From NCBI RefSeq assembly GCF_031157275.1, contig NZ_JAVIFW010000016.1, forward strand, positions 1 to 64,000: 64,000 nucleotides of DNA, written 5' to 3'. Of this stretch, positions 1-8,326 are shown piece after piece. The stretch's first letter is position 1. The number at the start of each line of letters is the position of its first letter. The notes below the pieces were generated by a model. The model did not search any database, was not told the DNA's origin, and worked only from the letters and a program-made list of their open reading frames with translations. The stretch comes from Streptomyces sp. LHD-70 (GTDB taxonomy: Bacteria; Actinomycetota; Actinomycetes; Streptomycetales; Streptomycetaceae). The position numbers and the translations under genes are program-made.

Positions 1-306
1 ATCAAGGTCGAACTGGCCACCGTGCCCGCCGAGATCGCCAAGATCGTCGTGCCGGTCTCGATCCACGACGCCGAGAGCCGCGGCCACTCCTTCGGACAGG
101 TCCGCAACGCCTTCATCCGTGTCGTCAACCAGGCGGACAACCAGGAGATCGCCCGCTACGACCTGTCCGAGGACGCCTCCACCGAGACCGCCATGGTCTT
201 CGGCGAGCTCTACCGGCACGGCACGGAGTGGAAGTTCCGCGCCGTCGGCCAGGGCTACGCCTCCGGACTGCGCGGCATCGCACAGGACTTCGGCGTCAAC
301 GTCTGA
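1..306 (+). CDS. TerD family protein, C-terminal part (5' end outside window)
   Basis: The reading frame is open from the first base, so the start lies upstream; about 101 residues are visible. They match the second half of the TerD/stress-response fold: a strand-rich segment, then FGQVRNAFIRVVNQADNQEI and a C-terminal stretch ending GIAQDFGVNV. It is close to the complete TerD protein at 1087-1671, which has FAQVENAFCRLIDETNGQEL at the same place. TerD proteins are cytoplasmic calcium-binding proteins linked to tellurite and stress tolerance. The calcium-ligand part would lie upstream, so metal binding cannot be judged. It probably heads the run of same-strand genes that follows. Confidence 0.88.
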   Translation: MKVELATVPAEIAKIVVPVSIHDAESRGHSFGQVRNAFIRVVNQADNQEIARYDLSEDASTETAMVFGELYRHGTEWKFRAVGQGYASGLRGIAQDFGVNV

Positions 307-423
307 GGCCACCGCGAATCCGCCGGGCCCGCACATTCCAGGGGGCGCCGGGCCCGGCGGCCTGTGCCCGACGGCATGCACCGTCACCGCGCCCCCCACC
401 AACGAGCCTGACGGGGAAGCGAC

Positions 424-1044
424 GTGACCAGCCCACCGCACCTACGCCCGGAGGACCGGGGCGACTTCGAGTGGGTCCTGCACCTGGCGCTCAGCGTGAC
501 GGACATCCGTACCGCCCTCAACGACGGCCGGACCGCCACCGACGCCAACCAGCTGCGGGAGCGCGTACTCGCCGCAAAGGACGAAATCGCGGCGGCCGCG
601 GCGGACGAGTACCGGGCACTCCTCAAAGCCCGCGCGGGCGCTGCCGCCCCCGCCGACCGCTCACCCGACGAACCGCCGACGTCGCCAGGTGCGGGTGTGT
701 GGCTCCCTGCGGTGGCCGTCTTCGCCCCGCTCATATCGGCCGCCGTCGCCGTGGTCCTGCTCCTGCTCGGATACGGGATGCACCTCTCGGGCACGGACGC
801 CGAGCTGGCCGATTCGCTCACCGCCATGGGCTGGATCAGCGCCGTGTTCGCCGCCGGAGCGACGGCCATCGGCCTCGCCGCCCTGATGGGCACCGCGATC
901 CGGCAACGGGCTGGCGAAGCACCCCGTACGCGCATCCGCATCCGCAGCGCGGAGGCCCAGCAGGCCCGTGAGGCGTGGCAGCAGGCGCTACTGGAGCGGG
1001 GTGTGCTGCCATACCTGCGCGACGAACTGTCCACGCGCCCCTGA
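424..1044 (+). CDS. two-segment membrane protein of the TerD cluster, function unknown
   Basis: This 206-residue protein is not recognised as a named family. The first ~80 residues are polar and helical with an acidic, Glu/Asp-rich start. Two hydrophobic segments follow at about residues 92-118 and 133-158, then a basic, helical tail rich in Arg and Gln. The layout suggests a cytoplasmic N-terminal helix bundle, a hairpin in the membrane and a cytoplasmic tail. It starts with GTG after a GGGGAAGCGAC purine run and lies 42 bp ahead of the TerD gene in the same direction, so co-transcription is likely. A membrane anchor or partner for TerD proteins is only inference from position. Confidence 0.78.
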   Translation: MTSPPHLRPEDRGDFEWVLHLALSVTDIRTALNDGRTATDANQLRERVLAAKDEIAAAAADEYRALLKARAGAAAPADRSPDEPPTSPGAGVWLPAVAVFAPLISAAVAVVLLLLGYGMHLSGTDAELADSLTAMGWISAVFAAGATAIGLAALMGTAIRQRAGEAPRTRIRIRSAEAQQAREAWQQALLERGVLPYLRDELSTRP

Positions 1045-1086
1045 GCACCCCTCACCCTCACCAGCTCCCCAAGGAGAACCACCCTG

Positions 1087-1671
1087 ATGTCCGTGAACCT
1101 CAGCAAGGGCCAGCAGATCAGCCTCAGCAAGTCCGACGGCAGCTCCCTGACCGCCGTACGCATGGGCCTCGGCTGGAAGTCCGCCCCGCGCAAGGGCTTC
1201 CTCGCGAAGCTCACCGGTGGCGGGGCCATCGACCTGGACGCCTCGGCCGTGCTCTTCGCCGAGCAGAAGCCCGTCGACGTCGTCTTCTTCCAGCACCTGG
1301 TCAGCGACGACGGCTCCGTGCGCCACACCGGCGACAACCTTGTCGGCGGCTCCGGGCAGGGCGGGGACGACGAGGCGATCCTCGTCGACCTGGCGCGGGT
1401 CCCGGTCCAGGTCGACCAGATCGTCTTCACCGTGAACTCCTTCACCGGCCAGACCTTCGCCCAGGTCGAGAACGCCTTCTGCCGCCTCATCGACGAGACC
1501 AACGGCCAGGAACTCGCCCGCTACACCCTCACCGGCGGCGGCAACCACACCGCACAGATCATGGCCAAGGTCCACCGGGCAGGCGGGGGCTGGCAGTTGA
1601 AGGCCATCGGCGAGCCCGCGACCGGCCGCACGTTCCAGGACCTGATGCCCTCGATCGCCAGCCACCTCTGA
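1087..1671 (+). CDS. TerD family protein (calcium-binding stress/tellurite-resistance type)
   Basis: The 194-residue length is normal for TerD. The start MSVNLSKGQQISLSKSDGS, the GLGW motif near residue 30, the acidic IDLDAS site at 48-53 and GDNLVGGSGQGGDDE at 82-96 are the family hallmarks; the last two carry the acidic side chains that bind calcium in TerD structures. AAGGAGAACC lies a few bases ahead of the ATG and supports the start. TerD proteins act in the cytoplasm, often near membrane-bound Ter partners, and some Streptomyces paralogues affect development. The upstream membrane protein and downstream TatA-like gene lie in the same direction with short gaps. The exact role here is not known. 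Confidence 0.93.
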   Translation: MSVNLSKGQQISLSKSDGSSLTAVRMGLGWKSAPRKGFLAKLTGGGAIDLDASAVLFAEQKPVDVVFFQHLVSDDGSVRHTGDNLVGGSGQGGDDEAILVDLARVPVQVDQIVFTVNSFTGQTFAQVENAFCRLIDETNGQELARYTLTGGGNHTAQIMAKVHRAGGGWQLKAIGEPATGRTFQDLMPSIASHL

Positions 1672-1724
1672 CGCCGCCGCACCTGACGGCACCGGACCAC
1701 ACTCATCCCGTAGACAGGAATCCG

Positions 1725-1991
1725 ATGTTCGGAATCAGCGAGATCGCCATCCTGATCATCGTCGTCATATTCATCTTCGGCGCGAAGAAGCTCCCCGAAC
1801 TGGCCCGCTCCGCAGGCAAATCCGCCCGCATCCTCAAGGCCGAGGCCAAGGCCATGAAGAAGGAGAACCCGAGCTCGGCCGAGGAACCGTCGTCGAGACC
1901 CGACGACGGCCGGGAGGTGATCGAGGGCAAGGTCGTGCCACACCGGGCCGACCAGCCCAAGACCTCGGAGCAGCAGCGCCACCAGCAGTGA
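1725..1991 (+). CDS. tatA: TatA/E-like twin-arginine translocase subunit
   Basis: The 88-residue product begins MFGISEIAILIIVVIFIFGAK, a short N-terminal membrane helix. This is followed by KKLPELARSAGKSARILKAEAKAM, the amphipathic helix with the FGAKKLPE hinge that defines TatA/TatE/HCF106. The C-terminal tail is charged and disordered, as usual. TatA forms the pore-like part of the Tat exporter for folded proteins. Streptomyces normally has its main tatA/tatC elsewhere, so this is probably an accessory paralogue. ATG 1725 follows ACAGGAATCCG, a weak ribosome site. Its place between TerD-type genes is odd and may mean that the cluster has its own Tat-linked membrane function. Confidence 0.88.
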   Translation: MFGISEIAILIIVVIFIFGAKKLPELARSAGKSARILKAEAKAMKKENPSSAEEPSSRPDDGREVIEGKVVPHRADQPKTSEQQRHQQ

Positions 1992-2027
1992 CGACCATCC
2001 ACCACCTCGCAGCGGAAGGCCCGCCCG

Positions 2028-2648
2028 ATGAGCATGCCGCTGCGCGGCCGTCGGATCACCCTCTTACGCCCCGGCGGGCGGCACATCCCCGTCGTACGGA
2101 TGTCCCTGGGCTGGGAGGCTGCGCCGCGGCTCGACGCTCACGGGCACCCGTCGACCTGGGAGACTGAACTGGACACCGCGGTCGTGCTCTACGCCCGCGG
2201 CTGCGTGGTACGCCGCCTCGACCAGGACAACGAGAACGGCCGCTACATCGCCGACGAGATGCAGCAGGACGCCGTCGCCAACTCCAGCTGGTGGTGGAAC
2301 TACTCCCTCACCTCCGCCGAGACATACATGATCTACGAAGGCGAGCAGGAGATCGTCAAGTACGAACCGCAGAGCGACGTCGACCTGGCCGGCAGCTGCG
2401 CCGAGGTCAACGTCGGACTCCAGGGTTCGAGCGGTGTGATGTTCGGCATCAGCAAACAGATCTGCGGCGACCAGCACGGCCCGGTCCAGCGCCCCGACGA
2501 CGAGGAGATGACGCTCGGCTTCGGCTGGTCCGGCTTCTCGGACCCCGGCGACGACGTCGCCGCCATCGGCACCACCCTCGTACGGGTCGACTCTCTCGTC
2601 GGCGCAACCTCGACCCTCCGCAACAAGGTTGAGTGGACCTGGTACTGA
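2028..2648 (+). CDS. divergent TerD-like protein
   Basis: This 206-residue protein starts with a TerD-like half: RGRRITLLRPGGRHIPVVRM, then SLGWEAAPR (about 26-34) and ELDTAVVLYARG (47-58), which line up with GLGWKSAPR and DLDASAVLFAEQ of the true TerD at 1087. The second half departs from TerD, with a Trp-rich SSWWWNYSL near 87-94, many acidic residues and a YEGEQEIVKYE stretch. The GDNLTG-type calcium site is not evident, so metal binding may be lost or moved. It is the last gene before the prophage remnant. It could be a specialised TerD-domain protein rather than a tellurite factor. Confidence 0.75.
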   Translation: MSMPLRGRRITLLRPGGRHIPVVRMSLGWEAAPRLDAHGHPSTWETELDTAVVLYARGCVVRRLDQDNENGRYIADEMQQDAVANSSWWWNYSLTSAETYMIYEGEQEIVKYEPQSDVDLAGSCAEVNVGLQGSSGVMFGISKQICGDQHGPVQRPDDEEMTLGFGWSGFSDPGDDVAAIGTTLVRVDSLVGATSTLRNKVEWTWY

Positions 2649-3034
2649 GCGCAGAGCAGCAACGTCAAGGTCCCGGTCTACCGACGGGCCGGGCCCTTGA
2701 TCCAGCGCTCGTACCGGCCTCGCGCAGGGCACCCTGCGTGAGGCCGCCTGACGCAGAGCCGGGTGCTGCGCCGGTTCAGTTGCCTCGACTCGCAGGAGAT
2801 CGGGCCCGTACGGGATCCACCCCGCTAGGTACGGCTTCGGCTCATCCGCCGTCGGGTCGTGAGGAGTTGGCGTCCATGACAGCTGGTGCAGGAGGCCGCT
2901 CCGGCCCGCCCCACTCCAAGCCTCGGGCCAGGGGAGATTCCGACCTGCCCGGTACCGATCAAGCTCGTCCCTCATCACAGTGAAGAGATCTTGGAACTCG
3001 TGATGCGATCACGAAGATGGCCAGGGCCCTGTCA
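2649..3034. other. intergenic stretch at the left edge of the prophage remnant
   Basis: No convincing gene is visible in these ~390 bases. The short open frames here lack ribosome sites and look like GC-rich shadows. The stretch lies between the TerD cluster and the first leftward phage gene and should contain one deletion or integration boundary. I looked for a long direct repeat shared with the right edge (17800-17900) and found only a 9-base match, CGATCAAGC, which is not meaningful. Confidence 0.5.
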
Positions 3035-3271
3035 TCACGCCGTTGTGATGTCGGCCTGGGTGAGGCGGTGTTCGAAGTAGCGGCCGCGTCCGAGGCGTGC
3101 GCGTGCGGCGTCTGCCTCGACCCAGGTCATGAAGTCCTGGTGGCGTTCTCCGTTGGGCAGGGGGTCTTCGTGTTCGCTGACTTCGAGGCGCCATACGCTC
3201 GCGCCGACGCCGGGGGTGCTGGCCTGTCCCCAGCCGTGGGAGCTGTATCCGCCACCGCTACCGCAGCACAT
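3035..3271 (-). CDS. small phage protein, function unknown
   Basis: This 78-residue product starts MCCGSGGGYSSHGWGQ and is otherwise mixed and moderately charged. I do not recognise a family. It lies 36 bp after the gene ending at 3308, on the same strand and at the end of the leftward phage run, so it is probably the last surviving gene of the head operon. In intact actinophages the scaffold and major capsid genes come in this area; neither length nor composition fits those. It could also be a fragment joined at the deletion boundary. Confidence 0.45.
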   Translation of the reverse strand: MCCGSGGGYSSHGWGQASTPGVGASVWRLEVSEHEDPLPNGERHQDFMTWVEADAARARLGRGRYFEHRLTQADITTA

Positions 3272-3307
3272 GTTTTCTTGCCCTTCTTCTGGCTGTTGTT
3301 CGGGGCT

Positions 3308-3799
3308 TCAAGTCGCCTTGCTTTTCAGGCGTTTGGCGTTCCATTGTTCGAGGGCGGCTTGCGCCTTGGCGACGGTGTCGTGCTTGCCGTTGGCGCCGCC
3401 GCGCGCCCACCTCTTGACGGTGTTCACGGCCATGGCGATCGCGTGGCTTTCTGTCATGCCTTTGCGCTTCAGGTGACGGCTGATTCGACGGATATACGGG
3501 GGCACCCCCGGGCCCTTCTCGATCCAGTTCGCGAACTGCTCTCCGTCCGGCCCCAGGACGGTCTCGACATCCGCGAGATCCTCTCGGCTGGGTGCGATCT
3601 GGGTCAGGACCTCAGAGGTGAGGAGCGCTTCCTCAACCTCGTCGAGGCCGTCAATCGCCCTCCGGATCGCCGTCGTCGGATTGGTGGCGCGAGGTGCGCA
3701 GGGTCTGCATGCGCTGCTGGATGCGAGCGGTTCGCGCGGCGTTGAAGCGCTGCCGGACGGCGTGGATCTGCTGCTCCCGCTCGCTGCGCTGCTGCTCAT
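3308..3799 (-). CDS. actinophage small protein with basic helical C-terminal domain
   Basis: The conserved part is the last ~100 residues: an acidic helical start (RRAIDGLDEVEEALLTSEV), then VPPYIRRISRHLKRKGM, SHAIAMAVNTVKRWARGG and DTVAKAQAALEQWNAKR. From memory, the KG-x-SHAIA-x-A-x-x-x-VKRWA pattern recurs in actinophage head-region proteins, often beside or within the maturation protease. The longest frame begins with ATG 3799 inside the upstream protease gene, but its first 40 residues read like an out-of-frame shadow. The true start is probably near 3655, where a GGAGG precedes a possible ATT codon overlapping the upstream TGA. Function unknown; it may help head assembly. Confidence 0.6.
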   Translation of the reverse strand: MSSSAASGSSRSTPSGSASTPREPLASSSACRPCAPRATNPTTAIRRAIDGLDEVEEALLTSEVLTQIAPSREDLADVETVLGPDGEQFANWIEKGPGVPPYIRRISRHLKRKGMTESHAIAMAVNTVKRWARGGANGKHDTVAKAQAALEQWNAKRLKSKAT

Positions 3800-5972
3800 C
3801 CTGCCAACGTGCAGAAGCAGCTAGCGGTTCGAGGGCCGTCACCATGCGCTCGAAGGATGCCGCGAGCCCCTCGAACGCCGGAGGCACCTCACCGAGGCCG
3901 GTGCCGGCTTCCGGGGTGGTCCAGTCGAACGCATCGTGAGAGTCATCAACCGTGAGGGCTCCAGCGGCGACCAGGGAGCGAGGCAGGCCGCCCTCGAGGT
4001 AGGCCGAGGCTCGCAAGACGGGGAACGCGGGCCTGTTGACCGCGAGAGCGGCGACGAGGTCCAGGCCCAGACCGTTGTCACGCCAATCCCCCGACAACGG
4101 TGCCCGTCGCAGGGCGGCGATCTGCTCCTCGGTCGCGTTCGGGGTGAGCGCTCCGGCGACCCAGATGCCGTGGGCGTCCTCACCGGCGCGGACTACGGCG
4201 GCGCCGTATCCGGTATCGGAGTAGAACGCCATGGTCTCGCCGGGTGTGAGCCCGTGTTCGGCGTGGCTGGTGCCCGCGGTCAGTGTGCCTACGGCCAGGA
4301 GTTCGTTCTCGACCGTCAGGACCGAGCCAACGTGGAATTCGCGGTAGGCGGACGGGGAGTGCGGGGCGCGGATCGTTCCGCCGCCTGCCGACATGTGCGG
4401 CCGGTCCCACGTGGCCAGGTGCCCGCGGACCTGTCCTCGGGCCGTGACCTGCATGGCGGTCGGCTCGGTGAACTGCGGATCGTCGAACCAGGCCTTCGGC
4501 GGGGCGACAGGGATGGCAGCGGCGATCAACGACGCAGCCGCACGCTTCACCTTCACCTTCGGCTTCGGCTTCGGTTTCGGCGGGAACAAGGGCTGGTTGA
4601 TCAGCCCCTCCTCATCCAGGTCGTCGTCTGCGCCCGGGCCGGTGTGCGACCCAGGGTGCTCCGATGCCTTCCTGGTGCCGGCTGCTCGGGGCCCCTCGGT
4701 TTCGGAGCGGTCGTCCTGGGATTCATCGGCCGCGGTGTCGATGGGTGGGTCTGCGATCTCTTCGAGGACTTCGTCCTTCACCCGGGCCTCAGCGACAGGG
4801 ACGTCCCCATACGCCTCGGCGTCGGCGGGTGCAGGCTTGCCGGTGATGCGGATCTTGGCCTGCGTGTCGAAGGCGGGTTGCCCGACGAGCGTGGCGCCGG
4901 TCAGCCGCCACGACGTGGCGACCTCCACGGGGTGCGCAGGGTCGGTGTCGTCCAGCTCCATGCGGGCCTTGTCCAGGTCCACGCTGACCCAGCCGAGGTA
5001 GCCGCGTTCGATCTTGTCGGCGATCCGTACGGCGTCGGGGTCCTTGCCGTCCAAAGTGCCGCGCCCGTGCAGGACGCCGTCCTTCACGTACGCCTCGCGG
5101 AGCACGGCGAGGCCTTGCACGGCGCCTTCGTGGCATTCCTTCAGTGCGCGCTGGAACAGCAGCGGAAGCGGGAGCTCGCGGGTCTCCAGTTGCTCGGTGG
5201 CGGCCAGGCGGCGCATGTCGGCGCTTTCGACGCCGATGGGTGCCAGAGGGCCCTCCCACCAGATGTCGTCGGCTGACCCGGCGGGCTGGGGGGCGGGTGT
5301 GTTCATGGTGACTCCCGAAGGGGTGGAAGCGGTCAGCGGCGCGGGGATCAGCCTCATCTGGCAACGGCAGTTGGCCGTCATGCCGGGGGTGGCCGTGGTG
5401 GGGTCGCCGGGGAACATCAGCGATTCCCCGCCGACCAGGAACGGTTCAGTGACCGGGATGCGCTGGCCGTTCGCCAACTGGTGGGCGTGCCGCGCGCGGC
5501 CGTCGAGCGTCGTCTTCCAGACCTTGATCATCGGCCGCTCGGCATTGTTCGCGAGGGCGGCGGCGAACGCGCCTGCGTTGAACGCCGAGCGCGCCTCGGA
5601 CGCGGCCAGCGCCTTCGCCCACCGTTCGTGCTGGGCGAGGTCGAGGAGCACCGGCCACTGGTCTAGGGCCTGCTGGGCAAGCTTGGCGTAGGTGTTGGAC
5701 GGCCAGTGGGAGGCGGCGATGCGTTCCGTTGCGCGGCGGCCCCATTCGTCGGCCTGCATCTTGAGGTCTGCCAGGCCGCCTGCGCCGTGCAAGAACGCCT
5801 CCACGAGGAACGGCTCCAACGCGGCAGGCACCTGCGCGAAGCCGTCGGAGGGCCACGCGTCGAGACCTTGGCTGCCTAGCGCGGTACGTGCGGAGGCCAG
5901 GAACGCCCCGAGCGCCGACCTCACAGCCGACGCCGCGCGCTGGATGTGCCGGGCCAGCCACTGGGCGGGCAT
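3651..5972 (-). CDS. MuF-like minor head protein fused to capsid maturation protease
   Basis: This is a 773-residue fusion. Residues 1-210 are helical and end in the MuF motif: LDGRARHAHQLANGQ at ~157-170, a FPGDP loop and the NCRCQM Cys pair near 201-206. MuF proteins sit at the portal and enter the head. The rest resembles the actinophage prohead protease: one half around WWEGPLAPIGVES and LPLPLLFQRA, a Lys/Pro linker (KPKPKPKVKVKR), then ARGQVRGHLATWDRPHMS and EFHVGSVLTVENELLAVG. The ATG at 5972 shares one base with the portal stop (TGATG). An internal ATG at 5306, preceded by GGGAG, could give a separate 551-residue protease. Confidence 0.85.
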   Translation of the reverse strand: MPAQWLARHIQRAASAVRSALGAFLASARTALGSQGLDAWPSDGFAQVPAALEPFLVEAFLHGAGGLADLKMQADEWGRRATERIAASHWPSNTYAKLAQQALDQWPVLLDLAQHERWAKALAASEARSAFNAGAFAAALANNAERPMIKVWKTTLDGRARHAHQLANGQRIPVTEPFLVGGESLMFPGDPTTATPGMTANCRCQMRLIPAPLTASTPSGVTMNTPAPQPAGSADDIWWEGPLAPIGVESADMRRLAATEQLETRELPLPLLFQRALKECHEGAVQGLAVLREAYVKDGVLHGRGTLDGKDPDAVRIADKIERGYLGWVSVDLDKARMELDDTDPAHPVEVATSWRLTGATLVGQPAFDTQAKIRITGKPAPADAEAYGDVPVAEARVKDEVLEEIADPPIDTAADESQDDRSETEGPRAAGTRKASEHPGSHTGPGADDDLDEEGLINQPLFPPKPKPKPKVKVKRAAASLIAAAIPVAPPKAWFDDPQFTEPTAMQVTARGQVRGHLATWDRPHMSAGGGTIRAPHSPSAYREFHVGSVLTVENELLAVGTLTAGTSHAEHGLTPGETMAFYSDTGYGAAVVRAGEDAHGIWVAGALTPNATEEQIAALRRAPLSGDWRDNGLGLDLVAALAVNRPAFPVLRASAYLEGGLPRSLVAAGALTVDDSHDAFDWTTPEAGTGLGEVPPAFEGLAASFERMVTALEPLAASARWQDEQQRSEREQQIHAVRQRFNAARTARIQQRMQTLRTSRHQSDDGDPEGD

Positions 5973-7813
5973 CACAGCACCCCGGCTTCGGCCAGGTGGC
6001 GGCGCATCAGCGCGGGATCGTGCGCGAGCTGGGCTGTGATCAGCCGTCGCGTGTACCGGTCGACCGCCGTCACCGCCTCCGGGGTCGCATGCGCGGACGC
6101 GGCCAGATGCGTCCAAGCCCCGTCCAAGAGACGTGCGAGGTCCGTCTGGGCGCGCATACGGGTGTGGACCTGCCAGGCCGGCACCGAGGCGTTGGAGGCA
6201 GTGCGGCCGGGTGACATGCGTTTGCCTGCGACTTCAAGGGCGCGACGTACGGCGATGTCGGCAGCCGCCAACAGCGCGCCTTGGTGGCCGTATTGGGGTG
6301 GGCTGGAGGCCTGCGAGGGCAGGTCGCGGCGCGTCTCGATCGATGGCGGGAGGTGTCCGGGCCCAGCCGGCCGGGGGGTACCGGGCTGGGCGGCTTCCGA
6401 CACACCTGGGGGTGGGCTGATGCCCAGGGCGGGAAGGACGGTCGCGGCGAGCTGGGGGTTCTCGGCGAGCTTCCACAGCAGCCGGGCGCGCCGCTCGGCG
6501 TCCTGGGGCCTGTCCTGGTCGCCGAAGCCGACCTCGCGGCGCAGGGCTTCGGCGGAGAGTTCCCCGCGGTCGTAGAGGTTGAGGGCGTCCTCGGACTGAT
6601 CGGGGCGCAGTGTGAGTTCGGTGGTGTCGGCGTAGATCACGTACTGGTCGGCGTCCGTGTGGCCATCGTCGGCCATCAGGGGCTGCAGGTACCGCTCGGT
6701 CAGGGGGTGGGTGATCAGGGCGAGGAGCGGATCGACGTGCAGTTGGACGGCCTCTTCGGAGATCTGCCAGCTCGTCCAGTGGTTGCTGTTCTCTTGGCCG
6801 AGGATGACGGCCGGGGGCACGTCCATGCCGATGGCGACCTTGCGCTGTGCCTGGATCAGCAGCTCGGATGCGCGCTCGTCGAACTTCGAGGAGAGGTCGA
6901 TGTGTTGGATGTTCTTGATGTCCTCGCCGCGTGCCCGGATGACGATGGGCACGACGGCCGAGGCTCGGTCGCGGTCGGTGATCGCGGGGACCATGTTCTC
7001 GATGAGTTCGTCCATGAACTCGTCCGCGTCCTCGCGCACTGTGCCCTCGTCATCGACGGGGGCGGTCTCGGCACCGGTCAGGGAGGCTTCCTGAGGGATC
7101 GCCAGGATGCCGTTACCGGCCAGGCGTGAGTCGATCGTGGCGTTCACGTGGGCGGTCAGACCGCACAAGATCCGAAGGTCGCTCAAGAGCGGCTGGACCG
7201 GAGAGTCCGCCAACCACGGCTTCTCCGGGTCCGGCCGCCACATGCGGCACACGAAGCTGGTGCCGTTTTCCAGGTCGACCCACTCCTGGGGGCCGACCTG
7301 AACCCTCAGAGGGGCGTCGGGTCCGGTGCCGCGCTGTTGGATCGCGGACTTGGCGATTGTGCGCCATTGTTCCGTGCCGGTGTCGGGGGCGGTGTAGGCG
7401 ATCAGGTACCACTCGCCGGGCACGGTGGCGTGGATGGCCATCTGGGCGAGGACTTGGGACTGCCCTGACGGGCCACCGGCCCACGAGGTCATGTACCGGT
7501 CGATGAGGGCCTGGTCATCGACAGGTACGGGTGTGCCGTCTCCTCGCGGGTCGATCCGGCCGAGCTTGAGGGTGGCTCGGGAGCAGGCGTTGGACAGCCA
7601 GCGCACTCCCTGGCGCAGTTCGCCGCAGGTGCGGTAGTAGCCCCAGGCGTTGACCTGCCACTGCTGCTGGGCAGGGAGCGTCCCGGAGAGCTGGGAGCGG
7701 GACTTGCCGCGTCTTTTCGCTTCGGCTGTCGTACGGCGGGGCTCGCGCAGCAGTTCGGCGGAGGCGATCAGGGATGCGGCGCCGCGCAGCGGCATGAGAC
7801 GCGACAGCGGCAT
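5972..7813 (-). CDS. phage portal protein
   Basis: The 613-residue product forms the dodecameric ring at the head vertex through which DNA is packaged. Family signs are WQVNAWGYYRTCGELRQGVRWLSNACSRA near the N-terminus, a central core with SRLAGNGILAIPQE, then MDVPPAVILGQENSNHWTSWQISEEAVQLHVDPLLALI, the clip/stem region typical of actinophage portals. The C-terminal ~150 residues are Pro/Ala-rich and then helical. It lies directly upstream of the MuF-protease fusion with a one-base stop/start overlap, the classical portal-MuF order. The frame is intact, with no stop or visible shift, although the downstream head genes are gone. Confidence 0.92.
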   Translation of the reverse strand: MPLSRLMPLRGAASLIASAELLREPRRTTAEAKRRGKSRSQLSGTLPAQQQWQVNAWGYYRTCGELRQGVRWLSNACSRATLKLGRIDPRGDGTPVPVDDQALIDRYMTSWAGGPSGQSQVLAQMAIHATVPGEWYLIAYTAPDTGTEQWRTIAKSAIQQRGTGPDAPLRVQVGPQEWVDLENGTSFVCRMWRPDPEKPWLADSPVQPLLSDLRILCGLTAHVNATIDSRLAGNGILAIPQEASLTGAETAPVDDEGTVREDADEFMDELIENMVPAITDRDRASAVVPIVIRARGEDIKNIQHIDLSSKFDERASELLIQAQRKVAIGMDVPPAVILGQENSNHWTSWQISEEAVQLHVDPLLALITHPLTERYLQPLMADDGHTDADQYVIYADTTELTLRPDQSEDALNLYDRGELSAEALRREVGFGDQDRPQDAERRARLLWKLAENPQLAATVLPALGISPPPGVSEAAQPGTPRPAGPGHLPPSIETRRDLPSQASSPPQYGHQGALLAAADIAVRRALEVAGKRMSPGRTASNASVPAWQVHTRMRAQTDLARLLDGAWTHLAASAHATPEAVTAVDRYTRRLITAQLAHDPALMRRHLAEAGVL

Positions 7814-7831
7814 TCCTGCCCTCCTTCAACG

Positions 7832-8215
7832 TCAGCGGGCGTAGCGGGTGTTGAGTGCGCCCACCAGCCAGGAGGTGGAGGCGACCAGCACGATGGCGAG
7901 GGCCCACTCGGGGAGAGTGCTGGGCCAGGTACCGATCGCGTAGATGAGGACGTACGCGAGCATGGAGAGCCAGAAGCCGATGCACCAGGGGCAGGTGACG
8001 AGCGCGTACAGTCCGCGCTCGCCCGGCGCGCGGGGCGGGACGCTCGGTTCCCGTTCGCTGGTGTCGGTGGCTTGTTCGTCGCGACGGTACGCGGCCAGTG
8101 CCCGCTCCCCGAGCTTGTCCCGAAGGGGGCGGGTCAGGCTGTCGGTGGTGATCAGCCGCGTGGCTCGTGCGACGGCTAGCACAACGAGCGCGAATACCGT
8201 GAGTGAGTAAGGCAC
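7832..8215 (-). CDS. DUF1360-like small membrane protein
   Basis: The 127-residue protein begins with a hydrophobic helix (about 3-16), then the conserved RATRLITTDSLTRPLRDKL segment, a polar loop, and CPWCIGFWLSMLAYVLIYAI with the CxxCxGFW pattern, followed by a last hydrophobic helix. This is the DUF1360 layout, common in Streptomyces phages near the portal or terminase and in Bacillus spore-linked proteins. The role is unknown. The paired Cys could bind metal or form a disulfide. It ends 18 bp before the portal gene in the same direction, so it belongs to the packaging operon. Confidence 0.78.
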   Translation of the reverse strand: MPYSLTVFALVVLAVARATRLITTDSLTRPLRDKLGERALAAYRRDEQATDTSEREPSVPPRAPGERGLYALVTCPWCIGFWLSMLAYVLIYAIGTWPSTLPEWALAIVLVASTSWLVGALNTRYAR

Positions 8216-8326
8216 GTCAACAACGTACGCTTTGTGATCACTTGAGTGATCCCGTTGCGCCTTGGTCGACGAGGCACAGGAGCCTTAAGGCTGGCATGTC
8301 GGAAGCTGCCAGTAGCCTCAGGCGCC

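Noticed and set aside
384..1502. Long minus-strand frame of 372 codons opposite the TerD genes
   Set aside because: Arg/Ser-rich shadow of real plus-strand genes with no domain, and the TerD motifs are on the other strand.
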